Translations under genes and position numbers: made by a program
NCBI GenBank assembly: GCA_965199165.1
Contig: OZ240681.1
Span: 2,666,001-2,730,000 of the forward strand
Length of the DNA stretch: 64,000 bases
Reading direction: 5' to 3'
DNA from: LMUY01 sp965199165
Lineage (GTDB): Bacteria; Pseudomonadota; Alphaproteobacteria; Acetobacterales; Acetobacteraceae
Notes under the pieces: model-generated
What the model was told of the DNA's origin: nothing
The model's database searches: none
What the model saw: only the letters and a program-made list of their open reading frames with translations
Part shown: one piece after another, positions 14,962-24,370 of the stretch
Numbering within the stretch: position 1 is the first letter of the stretch
Layout of the letters: every line of letters starts with the position of its first letter

Positions 14962-17822
14962 CCGATCACTCCCACTCGTGCCTCGAACACCGCGCGAACC
15001 GCGGCGGCCATGCGTCGTACCCTGGCACGGAACGCGTCCGCGTCAACGTCTCCAGTGGCGCGGTAGAGCGCCTCGGCCGCCGCGTCGGGCAAGGTGTCCG
15101 GCGGGCGCGGACCGACGGTGATCCGCAGCATGCCCTGCACCGTGCGCCAAAGCCGGTCCGCCTCGCGCAGGGTGGCCATCTGCGCCGGGTCGAGCGCGCC
15201 CGCGGCGGCGAGGCGGTCGATGGCCACGTGGATCGTCGGTGCCGGGCGCGCGGCGGGGGTCAGCAGCAGCGCGGTCTGCACGATGAACTCGACCTCGACC
15301 TGGCCGCCGGGCAGGAGCTTGACGTCCCAGGGCCCGTGCGCCGGGAGGTCGCGCAGCATGCGGGTGCGCATGGCCGCGGCATCGCTGCACACCCGCGCCG
15401 GGTCCGCCACGGCCATGGCGTCGGCGATGGCGTCCTGCAGGGAGCGGCAGAGCGACGGCGGCCCGGCCACCACCCGGGCGCGGGTGAGCGCCATGCGCTC
15501 CCAGGTCCAGGCGTCCGCGGCGTGGTAGCGGCGGAAGGCGGGCAGGCTGACCGCCACCGGGCCTTTGTTGCCGGACGGGCGCAGCCGCATGTCCACGGCA
15601 TACAGGGCACCGTCCGCGCCGGGCGCGGTCAGCGCGGCGACGACGGCATGGGCCGCGCGGATATAGTACTGGCTCGGCGGCAATCGGCGCGGACCGTCGC
15701 TTTCGGATGCGTCCGGCAGGTGGTCGTAGACCAGCATCAGGTCCAGGTCCGACCCGGCCATCATTTCCCGCCCGCCGGCCTTGCCCAGCAGCATGACGGC
15801 CAGCCCGCCTCCGGCGATGGTGCCGTAACGCTCGGCATGGTGGGCCAGCACCCGCGGCAGCAGCACCGTCAGCGCCGCGTCCGCGAGCGCCGTGCGCTGC
15901 AGGCCGGCCGCGTCGGCATCCAGCCGTCCCTCCATCTGCGCCACCGACACGCGGAACTCCTCGCCGCGTACGGTGCGGCGCACGATCGCCACGGCGTCGT
16001 CCAGCGCGCGTGCGTCTCCCAGCTGGGCCTGCATGAGCGCGACAGGGTCGGCGGGTCCGTCCTCGGGCGACAGCAATCCCTCCAACGCGGCCGGCACCTG
16101 CGCCAGGTGATCCGCCAGGGACGGTGCTGCGCCGAGCACGGAGGCGATGCGGGCCAGCAGCGGCGGCTGGCGATGCAGCAGGGACAGCAGGTGCACCCCG
16201 CCATTCACCCGGCCGAACAGGCTGTCGGCGCGCATGAGCGCGGCTTCCGGCTGGCGTTGCGCGCCCAACGCGTGCAGCAGGTCCGGCAGCATCGCCTCCA
16301 GCAGGTGCCGGGCGCGCTCGGAGCGGAACGCACGCGGGCCGCCGGCGCGCCATGCCGCGAGCGTCGCCGCCACCCGGTCGGGCTCGGCAAAGCCCAAGGC
16401 CCGCAGGCTGTCCTGCGACACCTTGGCGGGCGCTCCCCGGCCTGGGCTGTCGAACAGGGCCGCATCCTGGCGGCGGACGAGCTCCAGCTGGGCCAGCAAG
16501 GCGGTGGCGAAGGCGAGGCCGGTCTCGTAGCCCATGAAGCGCGCGAACCGCTCCATGCCCGCCAGGTCTGCCGGCAGGCTGTGCGTCTGCCGATCGGCCA
16601 CCATCTGCAGCCGGTGCTCCACGGTGCGCAGGAAGCGGTAGGCGCCCCCCAGCAGCTCCGCCGCCGTGCGCTCCAGGTGGCCCGCCGCGACCAGGGCGTC
16701 GATCGCGCCCGCGGTGGTGGGCGTGCGCAGCGCCGGGTTCCGACCGCCCCAGACGAGCTGCATGGTCTGCACCGCGAACTCCACCCCGCGGATGCCCCCC
16801 TGGCCAAGCTTGACGTCATGCCCGGCCAGGCGCGCCACCGGGTCGGCCGCGTCGCCGAGCGCGGTGGCATGATGGTCGTCGAACCGGCGCTTCATGGCGC
16901 GGATATCGGCCACGGCGGCGAAATCCAGGTGCCGGCGCCAGACAAAGGGGCGGATCTCGCGCAGGAAGTGCTCGCCCAGGGCACGATCCCCGGCGACCGG
17001 CCGCGCCTTGATCATGGCGGCACGCTCCCAGTTCTCGCCCATACTCTCGTAGTAGGCGAGGGCGGCGGGCAGGGCCATGGCGGGCGGCGTAGCCCCCGGG
17101 TCGGGCCGCAGCCGCAGGTCGGTGCGGAAGACGTAGCCGTCCGCGTCGCGTGCCTCCATAAGGGTGCAAAAATCCCGCGCCACCCGGGTGAAGACAGCGC
17201 CGAGCCCATCCCGGCCGGGGTGGCGCGCGGGGTCGTAGATCAGGACGAGGTCGATATCGCTCGAGTAGTTCAGTTCCCGCGCACCGAGCTTGCCCATGCC
17301 GAGCACGGTGAAGCCGCTCTCCGCGAGCAGGCGGCGGCCCGGCGGCAGGCGCAGCGCCCCACGGGCCTGGGCGGCGTGCAGGGCGAAGGCCACCGCCGCG
17401 TCCAGCGCAACCTCCGCCAGGGTGGACAGGGCGGCGGTGACGCGTTCCAGCGGCCACCAGCCGCCGATGTCGGCGATGGCGCTGGCCAGGCCCAGCCGGC
17501 GCTTCGCCCGGCGCAGCGTCGCCGCCAGCGTGGCCCGGTCCGCCCCGGCCGGGCTGCGCGCCACCTCGCGCAAGGCTGCCGCCACCGGAGCGTCCGGCCC
17601 CTCGCGGAACAGCCGGCGCACCGTGGCCGACTCGCGCACCGCAAGGTCGGACAGGAACGGGCTGTTGCCGCCCAGCGCCCGCAGCATCGCGGAAGCATCC
17701 GGCTGGCGCAGCAGCCGCGCCTCGGCCGCGCCGATGGCCGCGAACCGCTCCAGCAGGCGGTCCGCGGCCTCGGGGTCGGCGGGGCCGGGCCAGGCGCCGG
17801 CCTGCGGGCTGAACGCATCCAT
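14958..17822 (-). CDS. glnE: Bifunctional glutamine synthetase adenylyltransferase/adenylyl-removing enzyme
   Basis: 954 aa from ATG 17822 (MDAFSPQAG). The frame is open upstream but without family similarity. There are two nucleotidyltransferase domains. The first has GMGKLGARELNYSSDIDLVL, the adenylyl-removing half. The second has LLGKAGGREMMAGSDLDLML, the adenylylating half. Each keeps the GxGKxGxxE and SDxDL catalytic pattern and is followed by a helical PII-uridylyltransferase-like domain (GGQVEVEFIVQT near the end). It adjusts glutamine synthetase activity to nitrogen status through PII. It is translationally coupled to bcp and divergent from the AsmA-like gene, with only 38 bp between starts. 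Confidence 0.96.
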   Translation of the reverse strand: MDAFSPQAGAWPGPADPEAADRLLERFAAIGAAEARLLRQPDASAMLRALGGNSPFLSDLAVRESATVRRLFREGPDAPVAAALREVARSPAGADRATLAATLRRAKRRLGLASAIADIGGWWPLERVTAALSTLAEVALDAAVAFALHAAQARGALRLPPGRRLLAESGFTVLGMGKLGARELNYSSDIDLVLIYDPARHPGRDGLGAVFTRVARDFCTLMEARDADGYVFRTDLRLRPDPGATPPAMALPAALAYYESMGENWERAAMIKARPVAGDRALGEHFLREIRPFVWRRHLDFAAVADIRAMKRRFDDHHATALGDAADPVARLAGHDVKLGQGGIRGVEFAVQTMQLVWGGRNPALRTPTTAGAIDALVAAGHLERTAAELLGGAYRFLRTVEHRLQMVADRQTHSLPADLAGMERFARFMGYETGLAFATALLAQLELVRRQDAALFDSPGRGAPAKVSQDSLRALGFAEPDRVAATLAAWRAGGPRAFRSERARHLLEAMLPDLLHALGAQRQPEAALMRADSLFGRVNGGVHLLSLLHRQPPLLARIASVLGAAPSLADHLAQVPAALEGLLSPEDGPADPVALMQAQLGDARALDDAVAIVRRTVRGEEFRVSVAQMEGRLDADAAGLQRTALADAALTVLLPRVLAHHAERYGTIAGGGLAVMLLGKAGGREMMAGSDLDLMLVYDHLPDASESDGPRRLPPSQYYIRAAHAVVAALTAPGADGALYAVDMRLRPSGNKGPVAVSLPAFRRYHAADAWTWERMALTRARVVAGPPSLCRSLQDAIADAMAVADPARVCSDAAAMRTRMLRDLPAHGPWDVKLLPGGQVEVEFIVQTALLLTPAARPAPTIHVAIDRLAAAGALDPAQMATLREADRLWRTVQGMLRITVGPRPPDTLPDAAAEALYRATGDVDADAFRARVRRMAAAVRAVFEARVGVIG

Positions 17823-17860
17823 GCCGCAGACTCGACCTGTGGACCACCCTCGGTCAACCG

Positions 17861-20800
17861 GTGCTGAGCTTGGCGCGGGCGGCATCCCGCCCGGTCCGGT
17901 TCCTGTTGGCGGCTGCTGTCGGCATCGTCGTCCTGGCACTGGGCGCCGCCGGCGGGTTGGCCTGGCGGCTGAGCCAGGGGCCGATGGACGTGACGGCCGT
18001 AGCCCGGCGCGTCCTGCCCCTCGTCGACCCCGACGTCACGGCCGGGCAGGTCACGCTGGCGTTGGACCGGTCGGCCGGCGAGCGCGCCTTGCGCATCGGG
18101 GTGACCGATGGGATGCGGGCCGCAGCGGGAGGCCGCCCGGCGGACACCGTCGGCAGCGCGACCGTCGCGCTGGCCCTGCCATCCCTCCTGTTGGGGCGGC
18201 TCGTGCCGGTGGAGGTCGTCGCCGACCGGGTGCGACTGCACGTGCGTCGGGCGGCGCCGGGCAGGCCAGGGGGCGACCCGACCGGCCTCGCCGCCCGGCT
18301 GACCCACGTCGCCCTGTCGGACATGCAGGTCGTGGTCGCCGACGGCACATTGAGGCGCAGCTGGCAGGTTGCAGCCACGGCAGCGACGCTGGATCGGCAG
18401 GGGGATGGCAGCCTTGCCGGCACGGTCACGGGAACGGCGACGATCGCGGACGTCGCGGCGGAGGTGACGGCCACGGTCCGCGCCACGGACGCGGAGGTTC
18501 GGCTCCACGGGACGCTGTCCCCGGTGTCGCCGGCTGCATTGGCCCGTGCGGTGCCGTCCTGGGCGGCTTTGCGGGCGCTGGACGCGGCGGTCGCCGTGCA
18601 GGCGGACGTGACATTCGGCCCGGCAACGGCCCTGCTGCACGCCACGCTCCACGCCGAAGCCGGGCCCGGCGTCGCGCAAATCCCGACGCCGGATGGCGGC
18701 GCCAGCCCGGCCAGGTTCGACTCGCTGGTGCTGGACGCCGACGCATCGCCGGACCATGCGACGCTGCGGGCGTTGCGGCTGGTGCTGCCGTCACCCTCCG
18801 CCGCGCCATCCTCGACGCTGGTGCTGTCAGGCACGGCGGAGCGCGCCAACGGCCGGTTCCAGGCACACCTCGCCGTTGACCTGGACCATGCCGCCTTCGC
18901 CGACCTGCCGGCGCTCTGGCCGCCGCGCGTCGGCGGCAACGCGCGGGCGTGGCTCACGGGCAACCTCACCGCCGGGACGGCCCATGATGGTCACGTCACC
19001 TTCACCCTGGCCGGGTCCGAGGCGGGCGACGTCGACCTGACCGAGGGCGGCGGCTCGATCACCGGGGACGACGTGACTGCCTGGTGGCTGCGTCCGGTCC
19101 CGCCGCTGGAGCACGGGCACGCCGTGGTCACCTGGCAGAACGCCGACACGGTGCAGATCGCGGTGTCCGGGGCGCGGCAGGGCGCCCTGGCGGCCAATGC
19201 CGGCACCGTCCGCATCACCGGGCTGAACGGGCGTGACCAGGTCGCTGCGATCAACGCCGACGTCGCAGGGCCGCTAGGCGACGTGTTCACCCTGCTGGCC
19301 CAGCCGCGCCTGGGCCTGTTGAGCAAGCATCCGGTGCCCATCACCGCGCCGAGCGGTACGGTGGCGGCGCATCTGACGGTGCAGCTGCCGCTGGAGGCCA
19401 AGGTGTCGGTCGACCAGGTGGCGATCCACGCCAGCGGCCAGGTGGCCAACACGCATCTGGGCGCGGTGGCCGCCGGGCGCGACCTCGATGGCGGGCAGCT
19501 GGCGTTCGACGTCACCAATGACGGGGTGAAGGTGAACGGGACCGGTCAGCTCGACCACATGCCGGGCAAGCTCGCGGTCGACATGGATTTCCGTGCCGGC
19601 CCGCCCGGCCAGGTGGTGCAGCATGCGGCCGTGACGCTGCGCGTGACGGAGCGGGATGCGCGCGCGGCGGGGCTGGGCGCGATCGGGCTGGAGGCCGGCA
19701 CCATGCTTGCCAGCCTGGACTATGCCGAGCGGCGGGACGGCGGCGCCACCCTGCGCGTGAGCGGTGACTTGCGTGAGGCGGGCTTCAAGACGCCGCTGGG
19801 CTGGACCAAGGCGGTGGGCACGCCGGGGCGGCTCACCGGGGAGGCGGTGCTCGCGCAGGGCAAGCTGGTCGGGCTGGAGGATTTGCGCGCGGAGGCGCCC
19901 GGCCTGTCGGTCGAGGCACGCAGCGACCTGGTGGGCGGCGTCCCCGCCATCGTCCACATCCAGCGGGGAGAGGTCGGCCGCAGCAGCGCGGTCGGCACCG
20001 TGACCCTGCCGCGGCGCCCGGGCGAGCCCATCCGCGTGTCACTGTCCGGACCGCGGCTGGACCTTGAAGGCCCGCTGCACGAGGCAGATGCCGCGGCGCC
20101 GGCCAGCCGCGCGACCCCGCCGGAGCGGGGCGGGACGCCGTATGCCGTGGACCTGCGTTTCCAGCAGGTCGTCTTCGGCCAGGGCCGCACACTCGGCCCC
20201 ATGACCCTGGTGGCGACCGGCGACGGACGGCGCCTTCTGTCGGCGCGGCTCGCGACCGGCGGGCCCGAGAAGCTGCAGGCCGATCTCGTCTCTGCCGGGG
20301 CCGAGCGGAAGGTCTGGGCGACGGCGGCGGACCTCGGCGTACTGCTGCGCACCACCGGCCTGGCGACCGAGATCACCGGCGGCACGCTGATCCTGGACGG
20401 CAGTTTCGACGATCGGCAGGCGGGCAGCCCGTTCAACGGCACGATCGACCTGCGCAGCTTCCGGGTCCGCGAAGCCCCGGTTGTGGGCAAGGTGCTGCAG
20501 GGGGTGACGCTCTATGGCTTGGTGGATGCTCTGTCCGGCCCCGGACTGGTCTTCGACCACCTCGCCTCGTCCTTCCGCCTCGACGGATCCATGCTCGAGA
20601 TCGGGGAGGCACGCGCCTACAGCGCCTCCCTCGGCGTGACCGCGTCCGGCCGGCTGGATTTCGGCCGGTCGCGGATCGACCTGAAGGGCACCATCGTGCC
20701 GGCATACTTCTTCAATGCCTTGCCGGGCCGGGTGCCGCTGCTCGGCCGCCTGTTCAGCCCGGAGAAGGGCAGCGGCCTGTTCGCCGCCAACTATGCGCTG

Positions 20801-20893
20801 CGAGGCTCGCTGACCGACCCGGCCATCACGGTCAACCCCCTCTCAGCCCTCACCCCGGGGTTCACCCGGCGCCTGTTCGACCTGTTCGACTAG
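17861..20893 (+). CDS. AsmA/YhdP-like protein (DUF3971 type)
   Basis: 1010 aa with a GTG start. One N-terminal membrane anchor (about residues 14-38, FLLAAAVGIVVLALGAAGGLAW) is followed by a long periplasmic region of repeating short beta strands. The C-terminus LDFGRSRIDLKGTIVPAYF with NALPGRVPLLGRLF is the AsmA-like C-terminal motif found in YhdP, TamB and AsmA proteins. The family forms long bridge-like tubes that carry lipids between inner and outer membranes; that role is inferred here. It starts 38 bp from glnE in the opposite direction, and its stop overlaps the end of the convergent MFS gene by four bases. Confidence 0.85.
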   Translation: MLSLARAASRPVRFLLAAAVGIVVLALGAAGGLAWRLSQGPMDVTAVARRVLPLVDPDVTAGQVTLALDRSAGERALRIGVTDGMRAAAGGRPADTVGSATVALALPSLLLGRLVPVEVVADRVRLHVRRAAPGRPGGDPTGLAARLTHVALSDMQVVVADGTLRRSWQVAATAATLDRQGDGSLAGTVTGTATIADVAAEVTATVRATDAEVRLHGTLSPVSPAALARAVPSWAALRALDAAVAVQADVTFGPATALLHATLHAEAGPGVAQIPTPDGGASPARFDSLVLDADASPDHATLRALRLVLPSPSAAPSSTLVLSGTAERANGRFQAHLAVDLDHAAFADLPALWPPRVGGNARAWLTGNLTAGTAHDGHVTFTLAGSEAGDVDLTEGGGSITGDDVTAWWLRPVPPLEHGHAVVTWQNADTVQIAVSGARQGALAANAGTVRITGLNGRDQVAAINADVAGPLGDVFTLLAQPRLGLLSKHPVPITAPSGTVAAHLTVQLPLEAKVSVDQVAIHASGQVANTHLGAVAAGRDLDGGQLAFDVTNDGVKVNGTGQLDHMPGKLAVDMDFRAGPPGQVVQHAAVTLRVTERDARAAGLGAIGLEAGTMLASLDYAERRDGGATLRVSGDLREAGFKTPLGWTKAVGTPGRLTGEAVLAQGKLVGLEDLRAEAPGLSVEARSDLVGGVPAIVHIQRGEVGRSSAVGTVTLPRRPGEPIRVSLSGPRLDLEGPLHEADAAAPASRATPPERGGTPYAVDLRFQQVVFGQGRTLGPMTLVATGDGRRLLSARLATGGPEKLQADLVSAGAERKVWATAADLGVLLRTTGLATEITGGTLILDGSFDDRQAGSPFNGTIDLRSFRVREAPVVGKVLQGVTLYGLVDALSGPGLVFDHLASSFRLDGSMLEIGEARAYSASLGVTASGRLDFGRSRIDLKGTIVPAYFFNALPGRVPLLGRLFSPEKGSGLFAANYALRGSLTDPAITVNPLSALTPGFTRRLFDLFD

Positions 20894-22338
20894 CCTCTCC
20901 GCTTGGACCTGTACCCGCTCACGGCCGCGCCGTCCTCCGGCCGGAGCAGCAGGAAGCCGGGCACCGACGCCAGGGTGATGAAGGCGACGCTGATGAACGC
21001 AAGGTGGAAGTCGTGCACCGTCGGCAGCTTGCCGGGCCCGGCGATCAGCCCGAGCAGCGCGGCCGCGATGGACACCCCGAAGGAGACCGTCAGCTGCTGG
21101 ATGACCCCGCCGAGGCTGGTGCTGCGGCTGAGCTTGTTGGCCGGGGTGTCGGCGTAGGTGAGCGTGTTCGAGGTCATGAACTGGGTGCTGCGCGCCATGC
21201 CGAACACCAGCACCAACAGGAAGACCATCCAGTGCGGCGTGTGCGGCTGGACCAGGGCGAAGCTGCCGATGAGCGCGGCACAGACCACTCCGTTGCCCGC
21301 CAGCAGCCCGCGGTAGCCGACCTGGCGCAGCAAGCGGGACGACAGCAGGCGTACCATCAGCGTGCCGAGGCTGGAGACGAAGGTGAGCGAGCCGGATTGC
21401 ACGGGGGTGAGGCCGAACCCGATCTGGAACAGCAGCGGGAGCATGAACGGCACGGTGTTGACGCCGATCCGGCTCAGCCCGCCAGCCACCGTGCTGACCC
21501 GGAAGCTGCGGATCCGGAACAGGGTCAGGTCGAGGGCGGCGTCGGCGCGACGCCGGGCATGGGGAACGTAGGCTGCCAGCATGAGGACGCCCAGTGCCGT
21601 GAGGGCGAGGACGGCCGGAACGGGCAGCAGGGGGTGGCCGGCATTCTCCAGGCCGAATTGCAACAGCCCGATGCCGCTGCCGCACAGCAGGAAGCCCAGG
21701 ACGTCGAACCTGGGGACGTACTCGACCCGCCCGTCCTCCACGAACCGCCAAGCCAGCAGCACGCCGAGGATCCCCACGGGAATGTTCACAAAGAACACCC
21801 ATCGCCAGTTCGCGTAGGTGGTCAGGAAGCCACCCAGGATCGGACCCAGGGCCGGGCCGATGACGGCCGGAACGGTCATGTAGGTCATCGCGGTGACGAG
21901 TTGGCTGCGCGGGAAGGCGCGGATCAGCACCAGGCGGCCCACGGGCGTCATCATCGCGCCGCCGAAGCCTTGCAGCACGCGCGTCACGACCATCCCGGCC
22001 AGCGATTGGGATAGGCCGCACAGCGCGGAGGCAGCGGTGAAGATCACCAGCGCGGCCGCGAACACCCGGCGCGTCCCATAGCGGTCGGCGATCCAGCCGC
22101 TGACCGGCATGAAGACCGCAAGGCTGAGGACGTAGGCGGTGATGGCGAGGTTCAGCTGCAGCGGCGCCACCCGCAGGCTGCGGGCGATGTCGGGGATCGC
22201 CGTGGTCACGATGGTGGCGTCCAGCTGTTCCATCAGGAAGGCGAAGGCAACGACGAGCGGGATGAGCAACCGCAGCTTGCGGCTGCGGACGGCCGCGTAG
22301 CTACCCTCGGCGTCGTTCATCGGGCCATCCGGTGGCAT
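20890..22338 (-). CDS. DHA2-type MFS drug/proton antiporter
   Basis: 482 aa, ATG 22338 with GGAAG just upstream (22320 is an alternative). About 14 hydrophobic segments fit the DHA2 (EmrB/QacA) subfamily. MEQLDATIVTTAIPDIARSL is the motif D1 region in TM1. GWIADRYGTRRVF is motif A between TM2 and TM3. VIGPALGPILGGFLTTYANW is the antiporter motif C of TM5. It should export hydrophobic toxic compounds in exchange for protons. No EmrA-type adaptor or TetR regulator is adjacent. It is divergent from the kpsE-like gene across a 151-bp gap that must hold both promoters. Confidence 0.9.
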   Translation of the reverse strand: MPPDGPMNDAEGSYAAVRSRKLRLLIPLVVAFAFLMEQLDATIVTTAIPDIARSLRVAPLQLNLAITAYVLSLAVFMPVSGWIADRYGTRRVFAAALVIFTAASALCGLSQSLAGMVVTRVLQGFGGAMMTPVGRLVLIRAFPRSQLVTAMTYMTVPAVIGPALGPILGGFLTTYANWRWVFFVNIPVGILGVLLAWRFVEDGRVEYVPRFDVLGFLLCGSGIGLLQFGLENAGHPLLPVPAVLALTALGVLMLAAYVPHARRRADAALDLTLFRIRSFRVSTVAGGLSRIGVNTVPFMLPLLFQIGFGLTPVQSGSLTFVSSLGTLMVRLLSSRLLRQVGYRGLLAGNGVVCAALIGSFALVQPHTPHWMVFLLVLVFGMARSTQFMTSNTLTYADTPANKLSRSTSLGGVIQQLTVSFGVSIAAALLGLIAGPGKLPTVHDFHLAFISVAFITLASVPGFLLLRPEDGAAVSGYRSKRRG

Positions 22339-22489
22339 CAGGCTTCCGTTCCCAAATGCCGTGTCTTGCGACCAGGCTCTAAGCAGGAACCATGCCCGAC
22401 TGCCGCACTTCGCTCACGGAGCGGTGCGGCCATCCGCCCGAACCACGATTGAATTTGCGTTCTACCGCATCTTGGGGCAATCGTCAGCC

Positions 22490-23674
22490 ATGGACGGTAT
22501 AGACCTTACCTCGCCCGATCCCGCCACCCGCGCGTCCCGGTACAGGGTCGAGGTGCCGCGCAACAAGCGGCCCTCATGGCTGCGGCGGCGGCTGAAACTG
22601 GTCTCCTTCCTTCTATGCGTCGTCGCACCGACGGCGGTCGTGACAGTTTATTTCTTCGGATTTGCTTCCGACCAGTACGTGTCGGAGGCGAAGTTCATCG
22701 TGCGCGGGGCGACGGTGCAGTCGCAGGGCGCGTTGTCAACGCTGCTGCAAAGCACCGGCATGAGCCATGCCGAGGAAGACACCTACGCGGTGCAGGACTA
22801 CATCATGTCCCGCGATGCGTTGTCTGAACTGGTGAAGAACCAGGACATCAAGGCCGTGTTCAACCGGCCGGAGGCAGACTTCTTCTCCCGCTTCCCGCGG
22901 TTTTCCTGGCACGCGACGTTCGAGCATTTCTACGACTACTACCAGAACCATGTCGACGTCCTGCTGGACTCGACCACCAACGTGTCGACCCTTACGGTCA
23001 AGACGTTCCGTCCCGAGGATTCCCAGCGCGTCGCCCATGCCCTGCTCCTCGCGTCCGAGGCCTTGGTCAACCGGCTGAACGACCGGCAGCGGGAGAATGC
23101 GATGGGTATCGCCCGCCAGGACGTGGCGACGGCCGAAGCCCGGGTGCAGTCGGTGGCGAAGGACATCGCCGAGTTCCGCAACCGGGAGGCATTGCTGGAC
23201 CCGACGAAACAGGCCGTGCCGATGCTGACGGCGATCAACGATCTCCAGACCATGCTGTCGCGCACCAACCTGCAGATATCCCAGCTGGTCACGTCGGCGC
23301 CGCAGAGCCCGCTGATCCCGGACTTGCGGCGCCGGGCCGCTGCGCTGCAGGGCCAGATCAACGACGCGCGGTCGAAGATCACGGGCAGCGACGCGTCGCT
23401 GGTTCCGAAGATCACGGCGTTCGATACGCTCGAACTGCAGCGCGTGTTCGCGGAGAAGCAGCTCGGCTCCGCGATCACCTCGCTGGAGGCGGCACGGCTG
23501 GAGGCGGAACGCCAGCAGCTCTACCTCGAGACGATCGTGCAGCCGAACCTGTCCGACTATGCGACCTACCCGAAGCGGCTCGCCTCGATCGCCATCGTGT
23601 TCGCCAGCATCATGGGCCTTTACATCATGGCGGTCCTGATCATCTCCGGCGCGCGGGAGCACCGGATCACCTAG
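22490..23674 (+). CDS. kpsE: Capsule polysaccharide export inner-membrane protein (KpsE-like)
   Basis: 394 aa, start at ATG 22490 (MDGIDLTS), the first in-frame Met of family character. Two membrane segments lie at about residues 32-55 (LVSFLLCVVAPTAVVTVYFF) and about 365-385 (LASIAIVFASIMGLYIMAVL). They enclose a long periplasmic coiled coil (NRLNDRQRENAMGIARQDV and on). This is the polysaccharide co-polymerase/export family that links the ABC transporter to the outer-membrane channel. kpsT follows after 25 bp and the channel gene kpsD is close by on the other strand, which supports the call. Confidence 0.85.
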   Translation: MDGIDLTSPDPATRASRYRVEVPRNKRPSWLRRRLKLVSFLLCVVAPTAVVTVYFFGFASDQYVSEAKFIVRGATVQSQGALSTLLQSTGMSHAEEDTYAVQDYIMSRDALSELVKNQDIKAVFNRPEADFFSRFPRFSWHATFEHFYDYYQNHVDVLLDSTTNVSTLTVKTFRPEDSQRVAHALLLASEALVNRLNDRQRENAMGIARQDVATAEARVQSVAKDIAEFRNREALLDPTKQAVPMLTAINDLQTMLSRTNLQISQLVTSAPQSPLIPDLRRRAAALQGQINDARSKITGSDASLVPKITAFDTLELQRVFAEKQLGSAITSLEAARLEAERQQLYLETIVQPNLSDYATYPKRLASIAIVFASIMGLYIMAVLIISGAREHRIT

Positions 23675-23699
23675 CGGGCCCGCTGGAAGGAACGCGCCG

Positions 23700-24347
23700 G
23701 TGCTCCGCTGCATCGACATCGTCAAGGACTACCACGTCCACAAAGGCTACCGCCGCGTGCTGAACCACATCAACTTCGATGTTCAGCCCGGACAGAAGCT
23801 GGGCATCCTGGGGCGCAACGGCGCCGGGAAGTCGACGCTCATCAAGATCATCGGCGGGGTGGAGACCCCGACGGCCGGCCGGATCGAACGACAGATGTCC
23901 GTGTCCTGGCCGCTGGCGTTCAGCGGCGCCTTCCAAGGCAGCCTGAGCGGCATCGACAACCTGCGCTTCATCTGCCGCATCTACGGTCTGGACTACCTGG
24001 AGACACGGCGCTTCGTCGACGACTTCGCCGAACTGGGCAACCAGATGCGCGAGCCGGTGAAGACCTACTCGTCCGGCATGCGGGCGCGGCTCGCCTTCGC
24101 CCTGTCGATCGCCATCGAGTTCGAATGCTACCTCATCGACGAGGTCATCATGGTCGGCGACGCCCGGTTCTTCGAGCGCTGCAAGGCGGAGCTGTTTTCG
24201 AAACGCAACGACAGGGCGATGGTGCTCGTCTCGCATGACATGAGCTTCATCCGGGACGTGTGCGACACCGCCGCGGTCATCCATGACAGCGTGTTGACCA
24301 TGTGCGGAAGCGTGCCCGAGGCGATCGAGTTCTACCAGGCGCTGTAG
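23700..24347 (+). CDS. kpsT: Capsule polysaccharide ABC transporter ATP-binding protein
   Basis: 215 aa, GTG start at 23700 with AAGGAA upstream. Walker A is LGRNGAGKSTLIK, the signature helix YSSGMRARLAFA is the SSGM variant of polysaccharide/O-antigen exporters, and Walker B is FECYLIDEVIMVGD. It powers export of capsule polymer across the inner membrane as a dimer with the permease KpsM. No kpsM is next to it or elsewhere in the window, which is unusual. It is coupled to kpsE by a short spacer. Confidence 0.92.
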   Translation: MLRCIDIVKDYHVHKGYRRVLNHINFDVQPGQKLGILGRNGAGKSTLIKIIGGVETPTAGRIERQMSVSWPLAFSGAFQGSLSGIDNLRFICRIYGLDYLETRRFVDDFAELGNQMREPVKTYSSGMRARLAFALSIAIEFECYLIDEVIMVGDARFFERCKAELFSKRNDRAMVLVSHDMSFIRDVCDTAAVIHDSVLTMCGSVPEAIEFYQAL

Positions 24348-24370
24348 CGCCGGCCGCCCGCGGGCGCGGA

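Noticed and set aside
20890..20893. Four-base stop overlap of the AsmA-like and MFS genes as a sign of wrong gene ends
   Set aside because: Both protein ends are normal for their families; short convergent overlaps recur here (for example at 40549 and 56288).
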